DNA of 64,000 nucleotides, taken from the NCBI RefSeq assembly GCF_034087045.1, contig NZ_CP139247.1:8210001-8274000 (forward strand), given 5' to 3'. The stretch comes from Chitinophaga sancti. GTDB lineage: Bacteria > Bacteroidota > Bacteroidia > Chitinophagales > Chitinophagaceae. Positions 34,460 through 43,367 of this stretch are shown here, piece after piece (position 1 is the stretch's first letter; each line of letters begins with the position of its first letter). The translations under genes and the position numbers were made by a program. A model generated the notes under the pieces. It was not told the origin of the DNA and did not search any database. It was given only the letters and a program-made list of their open reading frames with translations.

Positions 34460-36025
34460 ATGGAATCTACTTTAATCGTAGCAATAACAGCAGTAGCTGC
34501 GTTGATCATAGGAATACTGCTAGGCAAGGTTATATTTGCTAAGAACACACAAATAAAAATACAGGAAGCTGAGGCTCAGGCTCAAAAGATCGTAGAAGAT
34601 GGGAAAGTAGCCGCTGAGAATGAGAAGAAGAATAGAATACTGGAAGCAAAGGAGAAATTCCTGCAGTTGAAAAGTGAGCATGAAAAAGAAACACTGGCCC
34701 GCAACCAGAAAATGGCAGATGCTGAAAACCGCATCAAACAGAAAGAACAGAGTCTGGCACAAAAGACGGAAACCTTAACGAAACAGATGCAGGAGAATGA
34801 GGCGATCAAGGAAAACCTGACCCGCCAGATGGAGCTGGTAGCTGTAAAACGTACCGAACTCGAAAAACACCAGGAAGAACATATTCGCCGTCTTGAAAAA
34901 GTAGCGGCACTCACAGCAGAAGAAGCACGTCATCAGCTCATCGAAAGCCTGAAAGAAGAAGCCCGCTCACAAGCCCTCTCTCACATACAGGAGATCATCG
35001 AAGATGCTAAACTGAAAGCAAACAAGGAAGCTAAGAAAATCATTATACAATCCATCCAGCGTACGGCTGCAGAGCAGACCATCGAAAACGCAATCACTGT
35101 GTTTAACCTGGAAAGTGATGAGATCAAAGGCCAGATCATTGGTCGTGAAGGTCGTAACATCCGCGCTATCGAAGCGGCTACCGGAGTAGACCTGATCGTA
35201 GACGACACCCCTGAAGCTATTGTATTATCTTCTTTTGACCCACTGCGTCGTGAAATCGCCCGTCTGTCCCTGCAAAGACTGGTACAGGATGGTCGTATTC
35301 ACCCTGCACGTATCGAAGAAGTAGTTGAAAAAACGAAAAAACAACTGGAAGAACAGGTAATGGATATCGGTGAAAGAACCGTGATCGAACTGGGTATCCA
35401 TGGTCTGCACAAGGAGCTGATCAGACTTGTAGGTAAGATGCGTTTCCGCTCTTCTTATGGTCAGAACCTGCTCATGCACTCCAAGGAAACAGCTAACCTG
35501 TGTGCGGTAATGGCAGCAGAACTGGGTCTGAACCCTAAACTGGCCAAACGTGCTGGTCTCCTCCATGATATTGGTAAAGTACCTGATGAAGAAACTGAAC
35601 TGAGCCACGCCCTGCTGGGTGCCAAACTGGCTGAGAAATATGGTGAGCATGCAGCGGTAGTGAATGCGATCGGTGCACACCACGATGAAATGGAAATGCA
35701 ATATGTGATCTCTCCGATAGTACAGGCTTGTGATGCCATTTCTGGTGCGCGTCCTGGTGCCCGTCGTGAAATCATGCAGAGCTACCTGCAGCGTATTAAA
35801 GACCTGGAAAACCTGGCGCTGGCACATGATGGTGTGGAAAAAGCGTATGCAATTCAGGCAGGTCGTGAGCTGCGTGTGATCGTAGAGAGTGAGAAAGTAA
35901 CAGACAACGATGCAGATCGTCTTTCATTCGAGATCGCGAACAAGATCCAGAATGATATGCAGTATCCCGGACAAATTAAGGTGACCGTGATCAGGGAGAA
36001 ACGTGCTGTTAATGTAGCGCGCTAA
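34460..36025 (+). CDS. rny: Ribonuclease Y
   Basis: A 521-residue membrane-anchored endoribonuclease that initiates mRNA decay. Order: N-terminal membrane helix ([20 protein letters not shown]), long coiled coil to about residue 190, KH RNA-binding domain ([19 protein letters not shown]), and the HD catalytic domain with LLHDIGKV near residue 370 and GAHHDEME. All motifs are present and length is typical. Confidence 0.96.
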   Translation: MESTLIVAITAVAALIIGILLGKVIFAKNTQIKIQEAEAQAQKIVEDGKVAAENEKKNRILEAKEKFLQLKSEHEKETLARNQKMADAENRIKQKEQSLAQKTETLTKQMQENEAIKENLTRQMELVAVKRTELEKHQEEHIRRLEKVAALTAEEARHQLIESLKEEARSQALSHIQEIIEDAKLKANKEAKKIIIQSIQRTAAEQTIENAITVFNLESDEIKGQIIGREGRNIRAIEAATGVDLIVDDTPEAIVLSSFDPLRREIARLSLQRLVQDGRIHPARIEEVVEKTKKQLEEQVMDIGERTVIELGIHGLHKELIRLVGKMRFRSSYGQNLLMHSKETANLCAVMAAELGLNPKLAKRAGLLHDIGKVPDEETELSHALLGAKLAEKYGEHAAVVNAIGAHHDEMEMQYVISPIVQACDAISGARPGARREIMQSYLQRIKDLENLALAHDGVEKAYAIQAGRELRVIVESEKVTDNDADRLSFEIANKIQNDMQYPGQIKVTVIREKRAVNVAR

Positions 36026-36045
36026 TTCAGTAGAATTAATATATT

Positions 36046-36086
36046 TAAAGCAGGCCTGGAAGTTAGATTCCAGCCTGCTTTTTTAA
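36046..36086 (+). terminator. rny terminator
   Basis: A stem of about 12 bp (36048-36060 with 36069-36080) followed by six T, 20 bases past the rny stop. Confidence 0.8.
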
Positions 36087-36107
36087 TTCCACTAATTATT
36101 TAACTCA

Positions 36108-36935
36108 ATGATTATGCATCCCTTAGAATCACAGATCGAAGCAGCTGTCAATTATCTCTCTCCTTTTAATGTTGATAAAGCCCGCGTAGGTATCGTATTG
36201 GGCACAGGTCTGGGCCAGCTGGTACAACATATTGTTGTGAGCAAGACGATCTCATATTATGAGATACCCCATTTTTGCTTATCGACAGTAGAGTCGCATA
36301 AGGGTCAGCTGATCTTTGGTAAGATTGGTGAGACCCCTGTTATTGCGATGCAAGGGCGATTTCATTATTATGAAGGGTACTCCATGCAGCAGATTACATT
36401 TCCGATACGGGTGATGAAGGCGTTGGGGGTGGAGGAGCTATTATTGAGTAATGCCGCGGGTGGGATGCGACCGGCGTTTAAGAAGGGGGATATGGTGCTG
36501 TTGGATGATCATATTAATTTACAGCCGGAGAATCCGCTTCGGGGGTTGAATTCACCAGTGTTTGGCGTGAGGTTTCCGGATATGAGTATGCCTTATGATG
36601 AGGAGTTGGGGAAGTTGCTGAAGGTAGCGGCGCATAAGGTGGGGTATTTTTTGAGGACGGGGGTGTATGTGGCGGTACCTGGGCCTAATTTGGAGACGAG
36701 GGCAGAGTATAGGTTTTTGAGGATGATAGGGGGTGATATGGTGGGGATGAGTACGGTGCCGGAGGTGATAGTGGCGAACCAGATTAAGTTACCGTGTGCG
36801 GCGGTGAGTGTGATTACGGATGAGTGTGATCCGGATAATTTGCAGGCGGTGAGTATAGAGGAGATAATAGAGGTGGCGGGGAATACGGATAAGAAGTTGA
36901 GTGAGATATTTGTGGAGGTGGTGAAGCAGTTGTAG
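36108..36935 (+). CDS. Purine nucleoside phosphorylase
   Basis: A 275-residue class I purine nucleoside phosphorylase that splits inosine and guanosine to base plus ribose-1-phosphate for salvage. Motifs: VLGTGLGQL (phosphate loop), VESHKGQLIFGKI, MQGRFHYYEGYS, LLSNAAGGM, GPNLETRAEYRF, GGDMVGMSTVPEV and SVITDECDPD. The start may be 36108 or the second ATG at 36114. After about base 36410 the codons turn sharply G-rich (GGG, GTG, GCG, TTG), while the first third is ordinary for the region. Confidence 0.93.
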   Translation: MIMHPLESQIEAAVNYLSPFNVDKARVGIVLGTGLGQLVQHIVVSKTISYYEIPHFCLSTVESHKGQLIFGKIGETPVIAMQGRFHYYEGYSMQQITFPIRVMKALGVEELLLSNAAGGMRPAFKKGDMVLLDDHINLQPENPLRGLNSPVFGVRFPDMSMPYDEELGKLLKVAAHKVGYFLRTGVYVAVPGPNLETRAEYRFLRMIGGDMVGMSTVPEVIVANQIKLPCAAVSVITDECDPDNLQAVSIEEIIEVAGNTDKKLSEIFVEVVKQL

Positions 36936-36957
36936 GGGCTTATTTTACAGAATTTGT

Positions 36958-37042
36958 TGCTGGCCTCAAAGGGGGCCACAGGCCCCTTCTGAGGCCAGTA
37001 AACAAAAACGCTTTTACCGGATGGCAAAAGCGTTTTTGTTTG
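36958..37042. terminator. Two consecutive hairpins between pnp and scpB
   Basis: The first is a 9-bp stem with an inner GC stem (36960-36998). The second is a 16-bp stem (37000-37015 with 37026-37041) with A and T runs on either side, so it works as an intrinsic terminator in both directions for the convergent genes. Confidence 0.8.
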
Positions 37043-37043
37043 T

Positions 37044-38225
37044 TTATTTTGAATGAGAAGGATGATCATCTTCTTCTTCATCATCTTCTTCATCTTCTTC
37101 GTCATCTTCTTCTTCGTCATCTTCATTTTCTTCGTCATCCTCGTCTTCATCGTCAAAGTCATCATCCTCATCGTCGTCCTCCTCCTCATCTTCTTCATCT
37201 TCATCCTCCCCATCCTCATCATCCTCATCATCCTCATCTTCTGTATCCTCCTCTTCTTCAAAATCATCTTCTTCCTCTTCATCCTCCCCTTCTTCCAATT
37301 CTTCCTCCGCCGGATCCGGCACATACACCACATCCTCAATATGTATCGTCTCTATAATCACATTATCAGGATACTCTTTTTTATCTTCATTTTCCCCTGC
37401 CGCAGGCTCTTCCTCACCCGCTTCTTCACTTTCAGCCGCAGGCTGCTCAACTTCCACCTCTTCCTCTCCCAACGCCAGTTCTGTATTCTCTCTCTCTTCT
37501 GTTTGCTCTTCCACCTCTCCCAACGCCAGTTCCAACTGCCCACTCACCTCATCTTCAATCACCGGAAAAATATCCTCCACCAACTCTCCATTCTCAGAAA
37601 CAGACAATATCAGATTATCATCCTCCTGTCCATTTCCGCCGCCTACCCCCGTCATAAACGTTGGCTGCACCCCCTCTTCCTCAAACACTTCCTTCAACTT
37701 AGGCAGATCCGAAGCTGAATTCAACCCGAAATAATCCATAAACGCCTTCGAAGTCGTATACAACAGCGGCTTCCCTGGCAAAGTCTCACTCCTCCCGGAA
37801 ATCACAATCAACTCCTTCTCCAACAATTTAGTAATGGAATAATCCGTACTCACCCCACGAATATGCTCAATCTCCCCTTTTGAAATAGGCTGCTTATACG
37901 CCACAATCGCCAGCGTCTCCAACGCTGCTGTAGACAGCCTTTTCAGGAACTTATCCCCATTCAGCTGCGCCACAGTCTGATAATATTCTTTCTTAGTCAG
38001 AAACTGAAACCCTCCCCCACTCTCTCTCACTTCAAATGCATAAAACTCCGAGCTATACTTTTCCCGTATAGCCTCAATTGCCGTCTCCACCTGGTCAACA
38101 GTAACCCTGTCTTCCAAAAAAGCCAGTGCATTATTCAACAAGTCCGTGATATCCAGCACAGGCAGGGGTCTGTCAGCAGCGAATATCAGTGATTCAACAT
38201 GAGGTATGATCTGTGAGATTTCCAT
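37044..38225 (-). CDS. scpB: Segregation and condensation protein B with long acidic tail
   Basis: A 393-residue ScpB, a partner of SMC and ScpA in chromosome condensation. The first 190 residues are the standard double winged-helix protein (SLIFAADRPLPVLDITDLL, LSTAALETLAIVAYKQPISKGEI with IRGVSTDYSI, LLYTTSKAFMDYFGL). The rest, about 200 residues, is a Glu/Asp-rich tail that becomes nearly pure acid over the last 80 residues and ends HPSHSK. Usual ScpB length is about 200, so this tail doubles the protein. Its coding DNA is a low-complexity GAN repeat tract. Confidence 0.92.
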   Translation of the reverse strand: MEISQIIPHVESLIFAADRPLPVLDITDLLNNALAFLEDRVTVDQVETAIEAIREKYSSEFYAFEVRESGGGFQFLTKKEYYQTVAQLNGDKFLKRLSTAALETLAIVAYKQPISKGEIEHIRGVSTDYSITKLLEKELIVISGRSETLPGKPLLYTTSKAFMDYFGLNSASDLPKLKEVFEEEGVQPTFMTGVGGGNGQEDDNLILSVSENGELVEDIFPVIEDEVSGQLELALGEVEEQTEERENTELALGEEEVEVEQPAAESEEAGEEEPAAGENEDKKEYPDNVIIETIHIEDVVYVPDPAEEELEEGEDEEEEDDFEEEEDTEDEDDEDDEDGEDEDEEDEEEDDDEDDDFDDEDEDDEENEDDEEEDDEEDEEDDEEEDDHPSHSK

Positions 38226-38263
38226 TATCCGGTTTTCAATTGCTGGCGTCAGCGCCTATAAGC

Positions 38264-38301
38264 TAAAAAGTCAAAGACCGAAAATACAGTCTTTGACCTT
38301 T
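38264..38301 (-). terminator. atpG terminator
   Basis: A 9-bp stem (38270-38278 with 38289-38297, 10-nt loop) followed by five T on the minus strand; it lies between atpG and scpB. Confidence 0.7.
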
Positions 38302-38353
38302 ATGAAGAAATCAAAAATTATCGTTGTTAATACGATGTGTATAAGTCAGGCTA

Positions 38354-39253
38354 TTAACCTTCCAATGCCGCTGCACCACTCACAATCTCAGTCAGTTCGG
38401 TTGTAATCGCCGCCTGACGTGCACGGTTGTAGCTGATCTTATAGTTACGCAACAGTTCATTTGCATTCTCTGTCGCCTTATCCATCGCCGTCATACGAGC
38501 ACCATGCTCAGAAGCATTCGCATCCAGCATCGCTTTGTACAACTGTGTATTCAGAATCTTCGGCATCAGTTCAGCAATCAAAGTTTGCTTTTCAGGCTCG
38601 AAGATAAAGTCAGCCTTCGCAGCTTTCTTGCCTTTAGCAGCAGGAACTTCTTCCTCCACCTTAGCGATTGGCAGGAATTGTTCAGCTTTATAAAACTGGG
38701 TAGCCGCATTTTTAAACTGGCTATAAATGATCTCAACGGCATCATATTGACCGCTGGTGAAACCATCCATTGCAACTGCAGCCGCTTCCTTCACGTGATC
38801 GAAATCCAGGTGAGCAAACAGGTGCCAGTAAGTGTCGTTCATTTTGTAACCATTCTTACCAAAATGCTCCCAACCTTTCTTACCGATAGGCAGGATAGTT
38901 ACATGGCCTTTTTCAAACTGTTCCTGGTATTTTTCACGGATCACCTGCTTAGTCAGCTTGATCAGGTTTGAATTGTAAGCACCACATAAGCCTCTGTCCG
39001 AGGTTATTACAATTAGTAATACCTTTTCAACAGGACGCTCTGCTGCCAATGCCAGGTCAATGCTACCTTCACTGTTGGAAACAATGTTTTGCAACATTTC
39101 CTGCAATTTAACGGCATAAGGACGCATTAGTAAAATTGCATCCTGCGCACGACGCAGTTTCGCAGCACTCACCATTTTCATAGCCTTAGTGATCTGCAGG
39201 TTAGACTGTGTGGACTTAATTCGGTTGCGAACTTCTTTAAGCTGACCGGACAT
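38354..39253 (-). CDS. atpG: ATP synthase F1 gamma subunit
   Basis: A 299-residue gamma subunit, the central rotor shaft of F1-ATPase. The N-terminal helix (GQLKEVRNRIKSTQSNLQIT, KAMKMVSAAKLRRAQ), the middle SDRGLCGAYN motif and the C-terminal helix (ASEHGARMTAMDKATENANE, LLRNYKISYNRARQAAITTE) are all present. An insert with Lys/Ala (VPAAKGKKAAKADF) is seen around residues 200-215. No other ATP synthase gene lies next to it on this side; atpA would be expected nearby in many genomes. Confidence 0.95.
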   Translation of the reverse strand: MSGQLKEVRNRIKSTQSNLQITKAMKMVSAAKLRRAQDAILLMRPYAVKLQEMLQNIVSNSEGSIDLALAAERPVEKVLLIVITSDRGLCGAYNSNLIKLTKQVIREKYQEQFEKGHVTILPIGKKGWEHFGKNGYKMNDTYWHLFAHLDFDHVKEAAAVAMDGFTSGQYDAVEIIYSQFKNAATQFYKAEQFLPIAKVEEEVPAAKGKKAAKADFIFEPEKQTLIAELMPKILNTQLYKAMLDANASEHGARMTAMDKATENANELLRNYKISYNRARQAAITTELTEIVSGAAALEG

Positions 39254-39482
39254 AATGTTTTATGTATTACGTAAAGTTTATATGACTAAAAGCTCTTTAG
39301 GAGCTCCTGAATTTGGCTGCAAAGGTAAGAAAAAGTAATTAAGATTGGTAGGATTGTGGATAGTTTGGTGTGAAACCAATGTGATCTTCGTCATATATTA
39401 ATAATACTGTATGATAGGTTGAAACAAACAAAAAAGAAGCATACAATAACTATCTCCGGGAGGTAAAGAATCCTCTTCCCCC

Positions 39483-40349
39483 TCACTTCCCCGGCACTGA
39501 CTCCGTCCATGTCTCATTCCCCTCCTTATCCACATACCCCACTTTCCCATTCAACTTAATCAACCCTCTCCCATTCTGGAAAATAACCGCATTATCATAC
39601 TTACGCGCAATCACCTCCTTATTTGCCGTATCTATAAACCCAAACTTCCCACTCACCCCAACCGGCGCATACCCCTCATTAAAATTACCCACCCTGTCAT
39701 ACATAACAGGAATCACCACCTCTCCTTTATCATTCACAAACCCAAACTTATTATCCTGCTTTACCCAGGCCAGCCCATCCTTAAATGGCCCCACTTTATC
39801 ATATTGAGTTCCAATAATCTGCCCCGTCTTCAAATTAGCACGCCCACATTTCTCCCCATTATAAATCAATACACTATGATGACTCACTCCACTTATCATA
39901 TCATAAGCTGGTTTCAGGACTACCTTCCCCTTACTATTCACCATCCCATAAAATTCCCCCACTTTAATCCTCGCATATCCATCCTTTTCTGGCTTTACCT
40001 CCGCATAAACCGGCGCCACCCATTCCTTTCCCGTACTATCCAGCAATCCCTGCTTCTGTTTCTTACTCACAAATAAGAATGGCCCCTTCACCCATGCAGA
40101 ATCATACTTATAAGCAGAATGCTTCCCATTAGCAAACACGAATCCATACTTTCCCTTCGACTTCACAGGGGCTACTCCATGCACAAATTCACCCACCGCC
40201 TCATACTGAGCAGGGATCATTTCATGACCTGCGGCATCATTGAAGCCATATTTTCCATCTTTCTGGAATTTCACCAGGGAGTCAGCTTGCTGCGCATGAG
40301 CGAAAATTGCCGGACACAGGAGGAAAGAGAGGAGGAAATATCGTTTCAT
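39483..40349 (-). CDS. Exported WG-repeat protein
   Basis: A 288-residue protein with signal peptide (MKRYFLLSFLLCPAIFAHAQ) followed by about nine WG beta-hairpin repeats of the form KYGFVNDKGEVVIPVMYDRVGNF. The repeat family is common in Bacteroidota and has no assigned activity. I chose the ATG at 40349, which puts the signal peptide at the N-terminus; seven in-frame residues upstream are not needed. Codon use is rich in G on the coding strand. Confidence 0.8.
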   Translation of the reverse strand: MKRYFLLSFLLCPAIFAHAQQADSLVKFQKDGKYGFNDAAGHEMIPAQYEAVGEFVHGVAPVKSKGKYGFVFANGKHSAYKYDSAWVKGPFLFVSKKQKQGLLDSTGKEWVAPVYAEVKPEKDGYARIKVGEFYGMVNSKGKVVLKPAYDMISGVSHHSVLIYNGEKCGRANLKTGQIIGTQYDKVGPFKDGLAWVKQDNKFGFVNDKGEVVIPVMYDRVGNFNEGYAPVGVSGKFGFIDTANKEVIARKYDNAVIFQNGRGLIKLNGKVGYVDKEGNETWTESVPGK

Positions 40350-40398
40350 AGGAAAAGGATTGTATACCAAAAATAATAAATATCATTGAATTATGTAT

Positions 40399-40430
40399 AA
40401 AAAGGCCTTTGCGTGTGCAAAGGCCTTTCC
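40399..40430 (-). terminator. Hairpin terminator between DJ-1 gene and WG-repeat gene
   Basis: A perfect 12-bp stem (40401-40412 with 40417-40428, 4-nt loop) with a T5 run on the minus strand. It lies about 230 bases after the DJ-1/PfpI stop, on the far side of the 8-bp repeat tract, so the transcript of that gene would carry the repeats in its 3' end. Confidence 0.7.
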
Positions 40431-40431
40431 T

Positions 40432-40655
40432 TTAAAAACTTTTAAAGCTTGAAAAAATTACAACTTCAAAAGTTAAAACGCTAAAAACTCAAAACATTAC
40501 AACGCTAAAATGTCAAAACATTAATTAGTCAAAACGTTAAAAACGTTACAACATTAGAAACTTCAAAAGTTTAAACATTAAAAATTTAAACCGTTAAATG
40601 ATTAAAAAAGTAAAACATTAAAAACTTCAAAAAACGCTAAAAACCTAAAAGCATA
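40432..40655. repeat. Degenerate 8-bp tandem repeat, consensus AAAACRTT
   Basis: About 26 units of 8 bases in phase, such as AAAACGCT, AAAAACTC, AAAACATT, AAAATGTC, AAAACGTT and AAAAACTT, with a few units of 7, 9 or 11 bases. The unit is A-rich on the plus strand. The tract fills the space between the DJ-1/PfpI stop codon and a terminator hairpin. Confidence 0.7.
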
Positions 40656-40660
40656 CCAAC

Positions 40661-41242
40661 TCATAATTTAATCTCCGTTCCCAACACCTTCAAAAAAGCA
40701 GCAATCCATTGTGGATGCGCCGGCCATGCAGGTGCCGTCACTAAATTTCCATCCGTCACCGCCTCATCTACATTCACAGCAGCATAATGCCCACCGGCAA
40801 TTGTCACTTCTGGTCCCACTGCCGGATAAGCTGTCAATGTCCTGCCTCTTACCACATCCGCCACTGTCAATATCTGAATACCATGACAAATTGCAGCAAT
40901 CGGTTTATCTGCATGTGCAAAATGTTTTACCAGTTCTATTACACGTGCATCGAGTCTTAAATATTCTGGTGCTCTTCCACCTGCAATCACCAATGCATCG
41001 TATTTGTCAGGTTTTACATCCGAAAAAGAAGCATTCAGGATAAAGTTGTGACCACGTTTTTCACTATATGTCTGATCACCTTCAAAATCGTGGATGGCGG
41101 TGATGACTTTATCCCCTGCCGATTTATCAGGACATACTGCATGTACATGATGGCCGACCATCAGTAACATTTGAAAAGGTACCATGGTTTCGTAATCTTC
41201 TGCATAGTCTCCGGTGAGGAAAAGGATGTTTTTTTGAGCCAT
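40661..41242 (-). CDS. DJ-1/PfpI family protein
   Basis: A 193-residue protein of the DJ-1/PfpI (YhbO/YajL-like, class I glutamine amidotransferase-like) superfamily, linked to protease, deglycase or stress roles. The nucleophile elbow AAICHG contains the catalytic Cys, and the usual acidic residue precedes it in [10 protein letters not shown]. The fold looks complete. It is a single gene facing an intergenic repeat tract. Confidence 0.88.
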   Translation of the reverse strand: MAQKNILFLTGDYAEDYETMVPFQMLLMVGHHVHAVCPDKSAGDKVITAIHDFEGDQTYSEKRGHNFILNASFSDVKPDKYDALVIAGGRAPEYLRLDARVIELVKHFAHADKPIAAICHGIQILTVADVVRGRTLTAYPAVGPEVTIAGGHYAAVNVDEAVTDGNLVTAPAWPAHPQWIAAFLKVLGTEIKL

Positions 41243-41356
41243 GAGAGAAGGGGGTTTTTAAGGGTGAGATTAAAGATAGTGAATAAATTTTTTTATGCAC
41301 AACTGCAACTTTTTTCCACCTAAAGCGACTAATTCATAACAAGTAAAATCATTTTT

Positions 41357-41746
41357 ATGGAGACACGTTTTGATGAAGTCATCTTGCTTATAAAACAGGC
41401 AAGAAGCAACGCCATCAAGCAAGTTAATATTGAGTTGATCAATTTACACTGGCAGGTAGGGGCGTATATAAGTAATAAAGTTGCAAATGCTATTTGGGGT
41501 AATAAAACGGTAACCGAACTAGCAGATCATATTGAAAAACATCATCCGGATCTGAAAGGATTTACCCGTAGAAATTTGTACAATATGAAACAATTTTACG
41601 AGGCATACATCCCATCATTAAATAATGATAACCAATCAGATATAATTGTACAATCAGTGATTGCACAATTTAACCAAACAACTAATATCTCAACAAAACA
41701 TAAATTGTGCAGACACCGTCTGCACAATTTATACTCACAACTTTAA
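41357..41746 (+). pseudogene. Truncated DUF1016 (YhcG-type) N-terminal domain gene
   Basis: The first 80 or so residues (LINLHWQVGAYISNKV, ELADHIEKHHPDLKGFTRRN, LYNMKQFYEAY) match the DUF1016 N-terminal domain that normally precedes a PDDEXK nuclease in a protein of about 350 residues. Here the frame runs into an inverted repeat and ends after 129 residues, overlapping the 3' end of the convergent SusD gene by 4 bases. The nuclease domain is absent, so this is a fragment, although a stable short protein cannot be excluded. Confidence 0.65.
41700..41732 (-). terminator. Hairpin at the 3' end of the second SusC/SusD pair
   Basis: A perfect 13-bp stem (41702-41714 with 41718-41730, 3-nt loop) starting 12 bases after the SusD stop codon on the minus strand, with a broken T-rich tail. 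On the plus strand it falls inside the truncated DUF1016 frame. Confidence 0.65.
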
Positions 41747-43347
41747 TACCCCGCATTCTGCCCAAAATCATTACTACTCCTATCAATCTGATCCTGCGGT
41801 ATCGGTCTTAACACATGCTTCTCCGCTATATTCACCCCGCCCTGCGGATTATGCAACCTCACCCTCTCCAACAACTTCCCCGTCCGCACCAAATCAAACC
41901 ATCCCATCTGCTCCCCTACCAACTCTCTCCCTCGCTCATCCAATATAAAATCTATACTCAAATCACCCTCCCCAATCTTCATCGCCTCCTTATGCGCATC
42001 CGTCTCCGCATCACTCGCCCCCACCTTCGCCGACCGCACACGCAATGTATTGATATACCCCACCGCCGTCGCATTATCCCCCTTCTTCATATACGCCTCC
42101 GCCGCTATCAAATAATCCTCTGCCAACCTATAAGCTATAAAAGGCCGCACACCACTCGCCTGATTATCCGGCCGCAACGCATCCGCAAACTTATTCAATG
42201 ATGGATACAACTTCTCTGTATAGTTACGAGGCGGCACATACAAATACTTCTTACCCGCTATCTCTGCATCCGTCACATCTACCCCAGGCATATACACCGA
42301 AGTATCGCCCACCTTCAACTTATCTGTCGCCGTATTACAATACCAAACCCTCGTAAAAAACTTCTCATACCGCCCATCATTCACCCGATCCCTATACAAC
42401 GTATCCAACAAAAACTTCGTCGGCCTAAACCGTTTCCACGGCGTCCCATTCGCCAAATCCCGCTTCATCCCCGACAACACATCATATTGCATTAAAAAGA
42501 ACCTGCACGCATTATTATCCGACGAATTATACAACGCATCATTCACATACTGCACCGCAAACACCGTCTCATTATTCTTCTCATTCCCCTGCGCCCATAC
42601 CTGCCCCACATCCGGCAATAACTGAAACCCATACTGAGATATTACCCTTGTCGAATACACCGCCGCACTATCATAATCCGTACCCACCGCCGATGTAGAA
42701 GATGCCCTCGTTAAATATACCCGCGCCAATAAATGCTCCGCCGCCGGCTTCGTAGCACGCCCCCACTCTGTCTGCGACACCGGCAACACCGCCGCCGCAT
42801 ATTGCAAATCACTTATCACCGATGCATATATAGCAGCCACCGGATCACGATGCGCCTCCGTCTCTATCGAAGTATTCTCTTTCAAATTCAACGGCACATC
42901 ACCAAACAACTGCAACAATATAAAATAGTAATTCGCCCTGCAAAACCGCGCCTGCGCCACTCCCGATTTCTTAACTGCCGAGTCAAGTCCCGGTATCGCA
43001 TCGGCCCTCGTCGTCACCACATTACACACATTGATCGCCTGGTAAAACCCATTCCAGATCTCCCTCAAATGCGCATAACTTGGATTCAACTGCGACGTAT
43101 ACTGGTTCACAAACTTAAAATCCCCATCCGACCCATTCGTATACGTATCCGTTCCAAACACACTCACCGTCATCCCCCGCTCTGTACTATAAAAGTTTCT
43201 CAACCCCGCATAACTACCACTCACCGCCGTCGAAAACCCTGCCGGCGTATTATAAAAATCATCCGTCACATTCGTCACCACATCCTCATCCAACATCTTA
43301 TTACACGATACCACCACTATGAATATTAAGAATAAGTACTTTTTCAT
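41743..43347 (-). CDS. SusD/RagB family lipoprotein, second locus
   Basis: A 534-residue SusD-like lipoprotein with lipobox VVSC in MKKYLFLIFIVVVSCNKML. The C-terminal end DLVRTGKLLERVRLHNPQGG and the final RSSNDFGQNAGY fit the family. I chose the ATG at 43347 rather than an in-frame TTG at 43353. It follows SusC with a gap of about 20 bases. No glycoside hydrolase lies in this pair, so the substrate is not predicted. Codons are strongly G/T rich on the coding strand. Confidence 0.92.
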   Translation of the reverse strand: MKKYLFLIFIVVVSCNKMLDEDVVTNVTDDFYNTPAGFSTAVSGSYAGLRNFYSTERGMTVSVFGTDTYTNGSDGDFKFVNQYTSQLNPSYAHLREIWNGFYQAINVCNVVTTRADAIPGLDSAVKKSGVAQARFCRANYYFILLQLFGDVPLNLKENTSIETEAHRDPVAAIYASVISDLQYAAAVLPVSQTEWGRATKPAAEHLLARVYLTRASSTSAVGTDYDSAAVYSTRVISQYGFQLLPDVGQVWAQGNEKNNETVFAVQYVNDALYNSSDNNACRFFLMQYDVLSGMKRDLANGTPWKRFRPTKFLLDTLYRDRVNDGRYEKFFTRVWYCNTATDKLKVGDTSVYMPGVDVTDAEIAGKKYLYVPPRNYTEKLYPSLNKFADALRPDNQASGVRPFIAYRLAEDYLIAAEAYMKKGDNATAVGYINTLRVRSAKVGASDAETDAHKEAMKIGEGDLSIDFILDERGRELVGEQMGWFDLVRTGKLLERVRLHNPQGGVNIAEKHVLRPIPQDQIDRSSNDFGQNAGY

Positions 43348-43367
43348 GATCAAAATAATTTAAGAAT

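Noticed and set aside
37040..37718. Long plus-strand frames opposite scpB rich in Phe, Ile, His and Leu, resembling a membrane protein.
   Set aside because: They are the antisense of the GAN repeat tract that encodes the acidic ScpB tail.
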